In this document: positions 26,096-41,200 of the stretch, in pieces
Layout of the letters: every line of letters starts with the position of its first letter
Numbering within the stretch: position 1 is the stretch's first letter
Source: Cardiocondyla obscurior
Taxonomy: Eukaryota > Arthropoda > Insecta > Hymenoptera > Formicidae
Assembly (NCBI RefSeq): GCF_019399895.1
Contig: NC_091886.1
Span: 2,790,001-2,854,000, forward strand
Direction: 5' to 3'
Length of the DNA: 64,000 nucleotides
Notes under the pieces: model-generated
The model's database searches: none
What the model saw: the letters and a program-made list of their open reading frames with translations, nothing else
Told to the model about the DNA's origin: nothing
Position numbers and translations under genes: made by a program

Positions 26096-29000
26096 GAGTT
26101 TGCTACTCAGCCGCTCGGCGATGCGATCGATTAAGTCAGCATGGCTGAGTGCATTACGGTGCTACAGCGTCATAATTCGTTGGCAATTTTATCGAGAACG
26201 ATCGAGTCGACAAATTGCACCATCGATCCTCCTTTTCATTCCTCTCCCTTCACGTTCGCGCTTCGACTCATCCGCGTCCCGGTTTATCCTCGCATCGAAT
26301 TACCGGGAATAATCGCGGAGGATCTCGAATGCAATCGGCACTTTGAGTTTTTTAGCTTTGGCGAATCTTAAAAATTTTTATGGCCGAGTGGGATCGTCTA
26401 AGATTATATTCAAATCGTAGTTTAAAAAATAAAAAGAAAAAATAAAAAAAATAAAAAATATTAGATTGTGTAAAATTGCATAACGTTTTTCTGCCTTCCG
26501 TAATATCATTTTTATCTCGTTGGGACTTAAAGAAAAACGCTTTTTTTAGAAATAGAATAATTAAGCGTGAGAATAGTTGTTAAAACGATATTAATTAACG
26601 CTTTGTTATCGTCATCCCCTCCGTTGAATTTCTTCAAAGGCAGGTTTGTTTAATTATTAATAAAAAAAATAATTATTTTAATGTGAAAGTTTACAAACGC
26701 AATTCTAAGTTGTATAAAAAGAAAGACGTATCCGTTACATTGAAAAAGTCCATGAAATTATTATGTGAGAAAGACAGTGTTCAAGAACCAAGAAGATAAT
26801 TTGATATTCCTTCAATTATTTACACGGGCGCCCGAAAGAAAATTTCCGCTTAAGTATTCTCGGTAAATATAATTCACTAATGGTTTTATAACTACGAACA
26901 CTAATTCACTCTTGAATTATTCAAAGTTACGAATATGGTCACTTTATAATGACATATTACGGTTTGAGAGAGACATGTGTTCGAATATGAGACGACGGTT
27001 ATCATGCATATCGGTCGTAATCGATTAGACTGCTGCAAAATTGTCCGAAACATCCCGTGAGATAAATCTCGAGGATAAATTTTCATTTCATTACATTACC
27101 GTCTTGAATATCTGAACTTTAGATGATAACAAATTATCGACGAACCTCGACTTTAAGCGTAATTAACTATTCAACAAAATATATAGCATGTTTTAAAATC
27201 AGTCGTTCTTAAAACACCGATTTCGGTGACGTACCTAATTCTAATTTTTTTTTTAACACGATTTTCTATCACTCTTGTTATCGTGAGACAAACGTTTAAG
27301 TTTCATCATATTAACTCGTCAATTTTTAATAAAGCTAAACTTCTTTTTTTTATATTTAATCTTGTAAACGCGTAGGGTTTCGTATATTAAATATGAGAAT
27401 AACGCGCTGCAATGCTAATGAGAGATAAGAATTATATGCGGCAATAAATACGCGGTCGTACGAAGCCAAACGATCTCGTGGCAAAGAGCCACACGTCCAA
27501 GGTAACGTCGTTTAACCGGAGTTTGTTTATGCGGCGACCTGCTGCCAGAAAGAGTGACATGTTTTTCAAGAAAATCGCCGTTATCACCGGCTGAATCCTA
27601 CGTCCGTATTACCGATCTCGCGCGAGCGACACGGGAAAAAATGTTCGCGCATCTCGTTCGCGTCATCTCGCATTAACGTCGGCCACTATTTTGGGAGGGA
27701 TGTCTTAAGGGTGTTCGATGACGCGAGCTATGCGGGCGTATCGTTCTCGTCCAAGAATACCGCGCCGAGCATCGGGTCGGCTCGGGTCGATAACGCGAGC
27801 AAGTATAAACGGATAACGTGATGCGAAACGCATTGCATTGTTACATTGTCTACACACGGCGATCGATTATCCCGCCGACGGCTGACTGGCAAACTCCGAG
27901 GGGTGTCTCCTTGTCATAGCTTAACATAGCTCAGCGCTTGGTTGACGTAAGGGTTTGCTCAGTCCTTGTCTCTCCATATGTACGGAATTACCAGAATGCG
28001 CGTTTGAGATACAGGTCGCCTCGGCGTTCTCACAATTTCTCTTGTTCGTGCGGTTTAACATTTGTTAACGAAAGCGCCGAGATGTCTCGAGTTTACGAAC
28101 GATTAAGAATTTATTATGCGCTTTCGAGGAATCGACTTCGGGTGAGGATTTTTTTTTCTTTTTAATGAAATAACGAGGTATTGACGTTTGTGAATTATAA
28201 TTGATTAATAATTTGATAAAGGAAAACAGATAATGTAGAGCTTTGGTTTTAATTTCAGTATTGACTTTTTCTCTTAATTAACAACTCAACGGTAAAGAGG
28301 TAATTATACACGTAGAAAGGTTGTGGAAGTGATAATCTTTGGTTATATTGTATTTAAGCGCACCGAAGAATAAATTGTTAATTCTTTAAATACGTATTTG
28401 AACTAAAAGCAAGCATGTACAGTTGTTTGTACATTTATTTCTTTTTAAAGCAAATATACTATATATGTATATTATATTATATATTATAATCTACATACTC
28501 AAGTTCCATATTCGATATAACGGATTGTAACATAATCCACCACGACTAATTCGAGTTTCGCATTCCTCCCCACGACCCGACCAATCGGATCAAGTGATCG
28601 ATCGTTTGAATTCGCATGGGGACCGCAGATACTCTAGTTTGTCCTATTCCGTAAACGTATGTACGTATCGAACGCATCAGAAACGTGCGTACGCGCGCTC
28701 CGTTCTTTCTTTTTCCTCTTCCCCTACCTCCCCCCGTCGCCCATTTTCATCGACTAAGCGAGATTTTTCTTCCGCGGAGACTACATTCCGTCCAATGCCC
28801 GTTGAAAGTTTCCGCGTTATTTTTCCGGAGTAAAGCTGAAAAATTCAATCACTGCGGAACTGCCCGTCGTTCGCACGGGCGTGCGCGACCCATGTCTGTG
28901 TTTCTTTCCCGCTTTTCGCTTCTTAATCAATTCTGGCACCGACAGGTTGCTGCCATTCGCACCAATCGCGCCCGGAAATGTCTCACAGACCTTACTCAGG

Positions 29001-31247
29001 TAATGCAATTTTCTTGAGTTCTGTGTCTTTTTTTATTTTTTTCTTTTTTTTATACTATATCCTTGACGCGAGTATACGGAATGCTCGCGTTGGAAACTGA
29101 GCCGTTAAAAAGTAAATTATACCTAGCTCTACGAATCGCGTGAAAAATTACATGATTAATTCGTTACCATTTAAATAAAACTCATCAGTAGATAAATTTA
29201 TTATACTGCAGAATAAACGTTATGTAATACTTCTTTAAATCAATTTGTTACATCGCTAACGTGATTATAAAACGACGTTTGAAATTAATTTTTTGTTCTC
29301 GTTGAAATGTTCGAACTTAATAAACTTGCGCCGGTGACTTCCAACGCGAATAAAATCCTACGATCTACGGATATCTATGGATTTCTGTGTCAGTGATTAA
29401 CCTGCGCTACGTGATATACTACGGTCGTTGTTAGGCAGAGAGGACCTTGTAACATTAAGGAGATACGGTCGAGAGATGTTTCATTATTAGTACGCGCGCA
29501 TACGCATGATGCAACACACATTATACAACACAGTACAGTGGAAAATATGAAAAAAAATTTCTAGAATTTAATAGGACGTCACGGTTAGTCGAATATTGAT
29601 CTTTAACGTTAAACATATTCGCAATACTTAATTTAAACCCGATTAAAATAATTAAAACTATACGATTGAGATCCTTCAAATTATTTTAATATTATTCAAC
29701 GATTCAGCGTTTACGTTCAAACAATTCTGCAGCATTTGATTATTATAAATTATTATAAACATTTCTTTCCCGAAAAATCCTAATCGCAGCTGAATAAGAA
29801 TATTACAGTATCATATATTATAATGGACGCGTTTGAATCTCCCTCGAATTGCTGGATATATCAGCATTCTCGATCACTCATGCACTGTCAGCAAATATGT
29901 ATTACGCGCGGTGTTCGCGCTACTGCGATTACAATCGCGGCTATTACGCCCTCGATACTAAACGCGACGAGCATTACAATATGGATCGATTTGTATCCGG
30001 AAGAACAAAATGAACGACACACAATGCTACATTTCAATTCACGTTGTGCAACGTGCAGCGTTATTCGCTGTCGCCGTCGGGTATATGGAGACCTTAAATT
30101 TTATGGAAATCCACGGGACTCGATACACTGTTCCGCAATTTACATTTCAGCTAAGTATAAATTCGTAAATTGATGGAGTTTATCGCGGCGCGAGGAAATG
30201 AAACGTACTTCGATACGATATCTATCTTTTCCTGCACGGGAACAAGTTTTATTTTAATTTTTTTAATTTTTATTTTTATTATTATTATTGTTACTTTTTT
30301 TTTTTTTTTATAGAATCAGATTTCTCAATTCGGTTATTCTCGTAATAACATTTTGAAACAGTTTTGAAAAGGACTAATGCAAAAACGAAATTTCTGTTAA
30401 AAAACAACGAACGATAACTCGAAACTGTAACTCAATATCTGATTTCTGTTAAACATCTAAAATTAACTATCTATTTTTGTTTACGATATAAATCTACATT
30501 TATCTATTCTTTTTTAGTTAGCTGTGTAACAAAATTGACATGTGTATTACGACGATATCAAATATTGATCTCATCGCGTATGTCATGCGATTATCTTTAA
30601 ACAATTTTTATTCCCTGATAACAAGATTACCCAAACTGTAAATTAATATATTTGTTTCTCGATTTAAAGCCAAAAAAATTGGATTATGCAATAAAGCTGT
30701 CCTATTTAATATTTCATGAAAAAAGAAAAATAGAATTATTGGCTAAACGTACGTCGATTAGCGCGTAAATCTAATCCTTCTCGAGAATAAGCTATAATAC
30801 GTGCATCTAGAGCGAGATGTTTTGGAAGCCTGTCGTATACGGAGTTGCGAAAACCCAGGAAACCCCCTTAATCCCGTTGATTAACCACCCGACGGGTGTT
30901 CGCGTCCTTTCACGCAGATTTCAACAGTCGAGAGCATGGGCACTACCAAAGAGACTCTGTTCCGCCAAGGATTTTTACTGTAAGCAGAGCTGTACATCCG
31001 GTAGCGTGACGCTCCAATTTGCGCAGCTTTATCACCTCGTTCCACGATATTTGCAGCATGCAACGGCGGAACCGTGTCGCGCGTGCATCGCGTATTTTAC
31101 ATACCGGAGACACGACGCTTCGATGGCTGTTCGTCGTCTCGCGACGTACCTCTGATGGAAAATAAACAGAGGATTGATAGTCCGCCGGGGAAGATTAGAA
31201 CGACATCGGCGAGATAAATTTCGGGTCTTTTCTCAAGTTGCAATTTT

Positions 31248-31294
31248 AGTTTTTTTATTTTATTTTATTTATTTTTATTTTTTTTTTTTTTTTC
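31248..31294. repeat. T-rich simple sequence
   Basis: TTTTA units lead into an uninterrupted T run of about 17 bases. Confidence 0.9.
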
Positions 31295-33150
31295 GTAGCT
31301 GCTCGCGTTTCCTCTTCGCGATGGAAAGTCGTCTCGTCGAAGAGTCTTTAAAGCGCGAATCTAAAGAAATCGCGGCGTACAACACTATATAATTTGGAAT
31401 TTAGAATAATAAGACGACTGCAAGAGGATTGTTCGACCGAGAAAATCGAATGGCCAGACGGAAAGATTCTTCCTCGTTGGACGTATCTCCGGGTAAACAA
31501 AAAAAATATAAAGAAACGAAAAGTCTTTTCTCAAACATCTAAAGACGGTCTAAGGATAGACGCCGCTTTGACAAGCGCTCAACTAGACAACGGTAGGGAT
31601 CTTAAGGATGTACTGTAATGAAAGAAAAAAAAAAGGAAAAAAAACGATAATGGCGAGAAGGAAAATAGAAGAGGAAGAAAAGCGGAAGAAAGGGTCCCGC
31701 GCGGAGACGTTTCTTGCGTGCGAGCAATGCGCACAGAATATAAAGAAAAGTTCTAATACCAGCGGTTGAGAAGCAAAGGACAAAGTAGAAGAGACACGAA
31801 GAAATAGCACGGGCATGTATACACGTGTACGCGCACATATATACATAAAAGGGTGGAAGAAAGGGGAATCTCGATGATCATCAGGGCGAAACGAGGATAG
31901 TTGAGCTGGGATGAGGGCGCAGGAAGACAGAGTTGACGAGAGTTTCCTTTCGCGGCAAGTTTCACCAGTGTGCAAACTCGTTTTTCGCATAATGTACGTA
32001 TGTACCTCCTCGTCATACACGTCCCGCGTCACGTTACGTCCCGTCGCGTCCCACAGCCAAGAGCCGCGCCGCAAGATCCAAAAAAAAAAAAAAAGAAAAA
32101 ACTCCGAAACACCGTCGGTGATCTCCTTTTATTAAGAGCCTGCCACCTACTCAGCTTCTGGGATTTACAGTGCCTTCCGTTTCTCGCCCCCCCGCTACCT
32201 CGCATGACGTACAGCTCGGGGCGGTTGCCGCTTTTTCTCTTAACCGTTGACCAATTTTTTTTCTTTACTTTACTTTGATATCGCGGAGAATTATTCAACC
32301 ACTGCTGCAGTCGCAAGGGGGATAGATTTCGTAATTCAAGATTAGCGCAAGTGTAAAATCAAATCGCACGTATGCGTGATTTTTAAATGCTGCCCGATGT
32401 AAATTTATAACTTTATTACCTTTGTCCGCGAAAAGTGCGAATTTCTGTCATTAATTACATTTCTGGATATCATATCCGTTGTTTGTTCAATTTGTTAAAA
32501 GCTACCTAACAAAGCGTTGAATAAAATACACGTAAATGCGTTACGGAAAGAGCTATGGGAATACATATGTGTGCTCGCTGGTGAAACCTCCGCCGCTTTG
32601 TTTTGCGATTCGACGGATATAATCGCGCTTCGTGCTTTCGCTCGAAACGACGAGTTTTTTAAGGGCTTGATCGCGCCGCCCGATGCATGATTAACGCGTC
32701 GTAAAGGACTTTGAGGAGTTTAGGGACGAGAAGGGCGCAAACGTTCAGCCGTTCGTGAAATTATTTAGTAGCCGCGTTGATCTCGTATTCTCTCGCAGCC
32801 GTGTCGCCGCGCCGTGGAACCCTGCCGGTGCCGACGTTTGACGCGATGCATTCACAAACGGAATCTCTACTTCTCAAAATCCGCGCCACCGATTCCGCGT
32901 AAATGAACGCCGGCCGGAAAAAGAGCGTCGCGCACAACGCGACGGGGAAACAGCGGAGGCGATAATCAAGTAAAACACGCGCGATCCTATCTCGTTTCTA
33001 TCTTCGATTCCTCCGTGCGTCCGTCGCGCTTCTTTAAAGTGACACGCGAGAAATTAGTACGTTACGAATTAAAATTCGTCGAATTAGACAGGGAGTCTAA
33101 GATTTTCGAGTCCGCCTAGCCGCGTCTGAAGCCAGGCTCTTAAATAGTCT

Positions 33151-33660
33151 ATGGGAGCGCTTAAAATATTCAAGTTTATCAGGTTGATTGGCACGAGCGA
33201 ACGTAGAATCCGCTTTCCGTTCGCAACTTCGCGACGTACGTCGCCGGCGGAAGCTAATTTATACAAGAGAGAAAGAGGACGAGTAAAAAGAATAATAATG
33301 AGAGGAAGACGGCGGGCGTGGGTTACGTTAAGAAGAACGAATTCTCTCGCGAGGCGGCGAGCGGAGAGTGAGAGAGAGCTCGGAGAAAACGGGGAAAGGG
33401 ATGAAAATGCGCGGTGGAAACTCATCCTCGTTCTCGGGTCCCGGTTGGCCGGGAACTTCTCGCACAAAGAACTCCCCGGAGTGTTCATTCGTCCAGAGAA
33501 TTTAATGCGCCCGGTCGCTCCGCAATTAAAACGCACCGCGGATCCTCACGCGACTTTACCACACGCGAGACTCGCTCGTCTTCCCGTCGCTGGACTCATT
33601 TCTGATTACTTATTGTCTCGATATAAAGGACGAGCCAGCCGGGGGAACGGGAGAAATTGA
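33151..33660 (+). other. Unrecognised 169-codon open frame, probably not a gene
   Basis: This is the longest ATG-initiated frame in the window. The product would be Arg-rich with no domain, signal peptide or membrane segment that I recognise. The opposite strand is open for 150 codons over most of the same bases (33084-33536). Double openness is typical of CpG-rich DNA with few TAA/TAG/TGA words rather than of selection on one strand. No poly-A signal, splice-site pair or Kozak context argues for translation. An exon of an unknown gene is possible but unlikely. Confidence 0.12.
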
Positions 33661-36600
33661 AGCGACCGCGTAGAATTTACATGGAACAATGCTCGCTGCA
33701 AGCACGGGCGCGATCCGTCGAGAAGACGCGTCTCGCGCACAAAGGGAAACTATCTCTCGTCCCGGGCGTCCATCATCAAGACGCGGCGACTCGGTTAACT
33801 GCCTTTTAACCCTACCTTCAATGGACTGACGTCGAGACCGGGGTCGATAGGGGGCTTTATTGACGCTCGACCTTGAAAATTAATTCCACCAGACGCGTCG
33901 AGGGTGACGAAGAGCAAGCGTAACTCTCTCCGTTTCCCCCTGTCCCTCGTTCCCTCGCTCCTCGCCACCGTTGTTCGAGCGGTCGCGACTCTCCCGTGAG
34001 ACTTGCCGCCGCGAAAGGAATTCGCTCGGGTATTTATTCACGGCGAGAAATTTAATCCGGAGTTGCTGGCGTAATAACCATCCTGTCGCGCACTAGGAAT
34101 AACAATCGAGCTCGCGGTGCGTCGCCCTCCAAGCCAACGAACGGCTTCGAATTAATTTTCAACCCCCCCTCCCGGCGGAAGTTACGAGGGCACGCCGTTA
34201 CCAAGAAGCTCGAACATAATCATCGGCATCCCCCATATCTTGGGGTCGTAACGTTTGCGAATGCTTCGTATCATGTCGGGTTCTTCCTCACGTTAATTTC
34301 CGGATTTAGAACCTCACGAGCACGCGAGATTAACGCGACATCGGTGGGAAATCGAAATGCAATCTGAATTTAAATAAGTTTAGAACGTGATATTTTTTAT
34401 TGCCGTTTAAATATTTACGACCGGGGAGGGTGCTATAATATCGTCAAGTATATCCAGGTCGTCGTTATTGTATTAATTTGTATAAATTAGCATGGTTTTA
34501 ATGAAAATTTACACGAATTATATTAAGTATATTGTAAACGGTTTTTGCAACTTTGTTTTGTTCAGAAAAATATTAATATTTAAATAATATTTTATCAATA
34601 TGCATATTTTGCATAAATCCATTTAAATGGGGATTATTACAAGCGCTATTATCAGCAACTTCCAAACTGTATAATTTAAAATTGTATTTTTTGTTAATAT
34701 TATACTATGCGTACTGATACCGGAATTATATAATAATTAGTTTTCAATGTTTCAAGCGAGAAAATGCCAATAAAAATTAAAAACGCGCGTTTTTGCAGTC
34801 CGGATGCAAATAATTTGATTATTATTCTTTTTTTTTTATTTCTTTTTAATTAAGCTCGAACTTTTTCTCCGTCAACTCGTAATGACAACTCGTAATGATT
34901 TAGCGATGCATCTTAGTGTTTTGAGGCGACTTAAGGAAAGCTGCTTAAATGTCGACGGGATTTTTCTTATTTTCTCAAGTGTCTACTTTTTAAACTTTTG
35001 ATCTCACAATGCTTCGCAGACTGCTTTTGTCTCAGGAGCCGGTCTCGAAAATTACGAAATAACACGAAACAATCGCTTCTTTCACGCAGTATCGAAGCTT
35101 CCGATTCAATACCGCAAGAAACTTTTTCCCTAGTTGTCCCAGTTACTCGTTTAATACAGATCGTTAAAACATGTGAAGTTCACGGCATAGTTTTACTCTC
35201 TCCCTCTCTCTTTCTCTCAATTAAATTTTTAAGTAAATTTCTCTTCTAAATTCTCATTTATAAAAATTACCGCTGATTTTTCAATACCGAAACAAACCCG
35301 AAAAACCTTCCGCTGAGAACGATCGATGCCGAATTATTTGAAGAATCTCGTTAGCAGACACAAAAGCGCCCCGGCACGGTTAACAGATCCTTTCGGATTT
35401 TTTGAACCGTCAGTTATTGCGTTCCTTTTGTCGATGATCTCGCGAATCGGGCGCGCCTCGCTCGCGAAAATCGCGAACGATCCGACGCCGAAAGGGATTT
35501 CTTATGGCAACGTTAAATTAAATTACGCGCCGGTATAGTCGCGGGCGACTCGGCACACTTGGCACCGGTCGCCGGGGCCCTCTCTTCGCCCATGCATAAT
35601 GCATACGATATTTTGTGACGTTTGGATGCGACTGTATCCTCCTACCGGCAGTTTGCTACCTGCTACGAATTCTCGCGGCGTGCCGCGTCGATCTGCGAGA
35701 TTGAGCAGGAAGGAGAGCGGGACCCCCATCGCACTATGAATTTCGAGTAGCGAGGCCCCTCAACGGTTACTAATAGAACCGCAAATATTGGCAATCTCGA
35801 GGGGGAGTATGAGGATCTCTCTACAAGGAGGGACGAAACGCGCCGGATAGACATCTCTGTCGAGAAATTCTCTTTCGCTGAATCAAAACGAGCATGAGGA
35901 TGCGTGGAACGTGTGGTCCCACAACGACCGCGATCTTTGAGCATGGCAATTTTAGTTTGTTTTACGTCTTTACACACATTTTCGGGTTGTGCATCAAGAT
36001 GATTTATTACGGTTCTGATATATACTGTTTTTTTTTGTCTCTAGCTTAAAATAACGTTGCTGTTCTATTAATAATTCTATTAATAATTTTTAAATAAAAT
36101 TCCTTCGGTTAGAATTTTGCTTTTTTTTTTTTTTTAATCACGTTTGAAATGACGTAATGGACGCGAGGAGCAAGACGATTACAACATCAAGAGCGAGTCA
36201 AATCTATAATTTTTCGTATATATTTTAAATATGAAAATGTATGCAAAGTGGCGCTCGTAAATTATGGACGTGGTCCACTTTTATTCAAAGCTCTTCCCAC
36301 CTTTAGATTTAAAACCAGACTTGTACAAGACCGTGTGAATATAGCGGTTCTACCACGAAGTGCTTTCAAGCTGCTACTGTAGCCGCTGGCCTAACAGTAT
36401 GACGTTGCTTAACAACACGAAAGTGCTACGGTTTTATGTGACAGGAATTTAAGTTAAGCTGTTATGAAATTAAACCAGCGATAGGCGTAAAATATACGCG
36501 AATGTAATTTCGGTTCTACCGTTAAACTCGAGTAGATTCGAGTAAAGTCGAGGTACGCTCTTTATTAAAACCCCAAACATCGTGCGAAATATTTTTTAAT

Positions 36601-38290
36601 TAATAAATAATATTACCTTTACGAAAAAAAATAAGAAAAAAAAAACAATTAAATATAACCCTTCCTTCCAAGTTTTTGTCGCTTTGGACGCTTTGATTTC
36701 TAAATACTTTCGGTTCTAGCGCATCGAAAAGAGCGGCGCAACGCGACGTAACGTTGCATGTATTTCACATAACGCTATCGTAGCTTTATAAGGCCTTTAC
36801 GAGAGGCCGCCGTAACGCTTCCGCGCGTGTTATAGGTACCGTAATTACAAATTCCGCTCGATTACCGTCATCAACGACGCGTACGTGCTCGAATTCGTGA
36901 TCGGATTGTCGGAATTTGCTTTTATTCGCCCAAGCGCATTGTCAACGAGCGTCGCGCGGGTTGTATTCGCGGCTGCAGTCGCGTTTCCGCGAGCGCTACG
37001 ATAATCGAGACTACCTACCACCCTTCGCACGGAAATCACCGGTAATACGTGCGCCAGTTACTAATCGGTTGCACCGCACAGAGTTAACTCTTTCGTGGCC
37101 GAGAGGTAAACGTGACCGAAGCGTTCGTTTCGTCAGACGTCTTCGAGTACAAATGGACGAAAGTGGCTGTTCGAGTGATCGGAAAATATGTACGGACGAG
37201 ATTTTTTTATGTGCGATATTGCGTTCGTTGCTTTCTCATGCATAATTATCTCGGCGGAGCAGACACCTTTAAATTTTTTTTTTTTTTTCTTCTCCCGCTC
37301 CCTCTCTCCGCGATCGAGAAAAAGTACATAGCGCGGTAACTGATTCTTACATTAAGTAATTTTACAAACTATGCAACTTTTTTTTTCAACGGAGGAAGAT
37401 CTGGCTTATAAAAAAAACTTAACGTAAAACTTGCTTTCCTCCTTCGCTTAGAATTTTATTAAACTTGTACTGGGAGATGCACAGCAACTTTTCCGGCCGG
37501 CATTTATTTAATCTATGAATACGTAATTATTACATACATCACACCTGCACGCGTAATTTATTCAAAAATATAATTAAAATGCAAGTAAATAAATATTTTT
37601 ATCTTACTTGTTTTTGTATACATTTAAATTTTTTTAATTTAAATATTAAAACGTGATTTTATTTTAAAGAAAATTTTTTTTTATTTATTGAAAGCAATAA
37701 GTATTTTCTATATTATATAAGTACGAAAGAAAAATATTTTTTCGCGTCTTTTTTTCCTTTTCTTTTTTTTTATCGGTAGCAATAGCTGACGACGAAGTCA
37801 TAAGGTTGCATGGTAGCAGCGGACGCAGATTCACTTGGCAATTTTCTCCGGTCGCGGTAATGGAATCACCGTCAAATCGACGCAAACTCGTCTCCTCGTC
37901 GAATTTTATGCGATGCGCGTAAAAGACAAAAATTCAAGTGAATGAAACAGCGCTCGGAGAACGGACGGGCGAGTCACAGGAAAATAAATCGACCGGTTGT
38001 GACTCTTTGATCGAAAGTTCCGGTCACAATCTTTCTCCCCCTTTCACCTTTTTCCGCCTCCCCCTCCCTCCCGCATTCCTTTTCACCGTGCTACATGCAT
38101 CTAGCGCGCGGCACCGTCGCCGCAACGCCGGTGCATCCGGATGCAATCCCTCGACGGTTCTGCGCCGAAGTAAGTTTCGCGTAAACTCAATTTTCGCGGC
38201 GAGAGACTTTTCGGTCGAATTCCTCGGCGCCATTCGTAAAACCGTGATGGGAATCCACCTTCATTGCCGGGATTTAGCATAATTCGAGAC
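33661..38290. other. Non-coding stretch; CpG-rich to 34.3 kb, then AT-rich
   Basis: The first 650 bases are CpG-rich without a clear promoter. After that come AT-rich DNA, T-rich tracts (34829-34841, 36120-36135, 37266-37280) and CpG-rich patches at 35290-35900 and 36700-37250. The plus-strand frame at 37938-38282 begins at GTG and crosses a GTAAGT donor match at 38170, which might end an exon, but its acceptor side is unclear. No gene is recognised. Confidence 0.5.
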
Positions 38291-41200
38291 AAGCGTGACT
38301 CCGAAGTCGACCTCCCGCGCGATATATCCGACGAGATTTTTTTTTCAGACACCCACCCTATATTTTTTTATCTTTTTATTGTTTTATCTACTAAGTTTGT
38401 AGTAAGGGTACTTGTATAAAATTTCGCGAAAAGTAATCTATCGGAATTGATGAAGCGCATATTAACGCACATAGAATAATGTTTCTAATATTTTTACTGC
38501 AAATCTCTGATATTAATTTTATTGATATTCGTGACAAATAAAATAATAGGTAATATAAAAAAAAGAAAGTAGTGATCATAATGTCGATTGAATACACAAA
38601 AGCTCGTGGCTCTCAATTTTGGTTTGTATTTGTCGAGCTTTTTAATTTCCATTGACGGAAGCTAACTTTGGATTAAAGATCAGCTCACAAAGAAACTTCG
38701 CGATGCGGAAACCTACACGATGCGACAAAGGAAAAGTCGGATATTTTAGATTAAGGCGCAAAAATATGAATAATGTAAAATATGCCGTGGGGAAGAATAA
38801 CAGAAGTAATAAGATGTAGTCGTAAGAAAAGAAAAGGGAAATATTGTCTTGACTCTTTCACCACGTAGTTTCAATGAAGCAAATTATTATTCAAAATTGA
38901 TATGAATTATTGCAAATCTATTTTTTATCTCTGAATTTATTGGAGTTACAGTAAAAAATTTTAGACTTGTATTTGAGATATTTAAAGGAATTGCACGGAA
39001 TAATTTATTATCTTGATTCATAATTTACACGTCAAATTATCGTATACAATCTTAATTATTTCTTCTTGTTAAAAATTACGAACGATAACGCCCTTGTTCA
39101 TTCAATAGCAACGGAAATATACAAGACGCATTGTCACATGCAAAGGGAACGAACGCGATACGGAAGTTTCAGTTAAATTCGTCGTGAAAAACACGTTGAT
39201 GCCTCTCTGTTATCTCACGCTCGTTACACGCTCGGCGCGTCCACGGGGCATAACGGAGTCGCGAAAAATAAGTGGAGAAAAGGCGCCGACTGGATATAAG
39301 CGCGTGAGTAAACACGTGGAGTTTAGGTGCCCCCGAGTAGCGCGGAGTAATAACCGGCGGGCCCATAAACCCCAGGGGCTGCGAAAGAAAATTAAAACCG
39401 TAACTATACACCACGCAGCGGCTGTACGGCCAGATTACGTTCTACCCGGGCGTTCCGATGCATCGAGACGCGAAGGGGACGGACGGTACCCTCGTTTCCC
39501 TCCCAACTAGCATTTCGCGATGCCTTCTTGCCTCGGGACAGAGCGACCCTTGACTTGAAGCGCGGAAAGATACCTACTCGCGAATAATACGAATAAAAAT
39601 GCCAGTGTCGTGTTTACGAGGCCGACGGAGCATAAGGCAGTCCACCCTTTTTTTCTCTTTCTTTCCTTACACTCCGCTCGTCCCCTTTTATCCTTTTCTC
39701 TTTGTCTCACATTCTGTGCCGTTTTCTACTTTTTTTTTTTTTTTTTTTTTTTTTTCCTATTTTCTTTAAGTCTTCCTCTCTCAACGAACTCACTCTTTCG
39801 TCTTGGCGTCGCGACATCATCATCGTTTCGTTTCTTTCCCTTCGCTCTCGTTTTTCTACTTTAGTTTCTCGACCCTCTCTCTCTTTTTCTTAGGTATCTA
39901 AGCGAGTATGTACACTCGGTTTATTGCGCTAACGAGCGGTCGCGCTTTAGAATTTTTTACCTAAAATATTCTAATTTTCCGGCCGCTATCGCTACACGTA
40001 CGAAATCATGCTATATGCATTCGTCAGTATTCTAAAACGCATTGTATTTGAAGTTTTTCTTATTTACAAACGGTTAAAAAATTTTATACTGCTCTAATTT
40101 TATGGGTAGATAATAATTAACAAGATCTTTCTTCTTTTTTCAGGTATGTTACTTTTCAACCGCAACCAATATTCACCGCATATTTGTAAGTAAATATAAA
40201 AAATAAGAAATAAAAATTATACATAACATTAATATAAAACTATAAGAATTGCATTTTCTAAAACAATGATAATATACGAGATTTATTATAATTAGCAGTG
40301 TAAAAAAATGGGATATTTCGGATTTTTCCATAATTAACTATCGTAATACTACGGCAGATTCTTAAACATCCCCAAGCGTTCGACTCTTTCTCTTTTTTTT
40401 TCCACCGTAGAAGCATATGTTTACATTTTCCTACAAAAATCTCACGCCCTAAGATAATGATCTTTTTCTCTCGCGGAGCAGCCATCCCGAGCCACTGTAT
40501 TTTCATAACGTTGCGAGTTTCCGTCGTAACCGTAACTATTCTCCGGCGGCGGTGGGAAGAGCACCGTAAAAAGAATCATTTCGAGAGAAATCGTAACTGG
40601 AACTTTCAAACGCGATCATTCCCGACGCCGGACGGAAACTGCATATTTTATTTCGCATCCAAGTTCTTTTTTTTTCTTTTTCCTTACCCTCGGAATCGTA
40701 TCGGCGCAGATAAACACGCTTCTTAACGTCGGACAAATTGAACTCGGGAGAGAAACTTAAATAAATACTGACGCGAGTAAAAAATGAGTTGTCCGCCGCT
40801 TTTAATTTCCACCCACGTCACAACGGAAATGCAATTTAAGTTAATGAACGCGCAGACACCTTTGACGCGTTTCGTTCGTTCGTAATTGAGAAACCACAGC
40901 TGTTATCGCGGCGCAAGATCGTCGCGATATTTTCTCGCGATATCACGGGTGACAAATTTATCGGCATGATATGGAAAATAATTATAATAATGTAACGCGA
41001 AGGTACGCGGAATTTACAGATTCACAACTGTATAAAACGAGAAGGAGAAAAAGAATGAAAACGGATATAAACTCTATGATGGGACTCTTAATAGGTCTAT
41101 TAGCATCTGCAGTTTTCATTTCGAGGAAAGTAAAGCGCAAGTTAAATATCCTCACAAAGATGAAAAACTAACTCGGGAGACTGATTAAATTATGATTCCT

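Larger units (their letters stand above)
25451..33080. other. Non-coding stretch without recognised genes
   Basis: Long AT-rich stretch with GA-rich sequence (26030-26095), a TA-rich tract (28453-28490) and T-rich tracts (30246-30312, 31248-31294). Frames near 31583-32074 are open on both strands because of purine and CpG bias and carry long Lys or Phe/Ser runs. I recognise no gene, RNA or mobile element. Confidence 0.55.
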
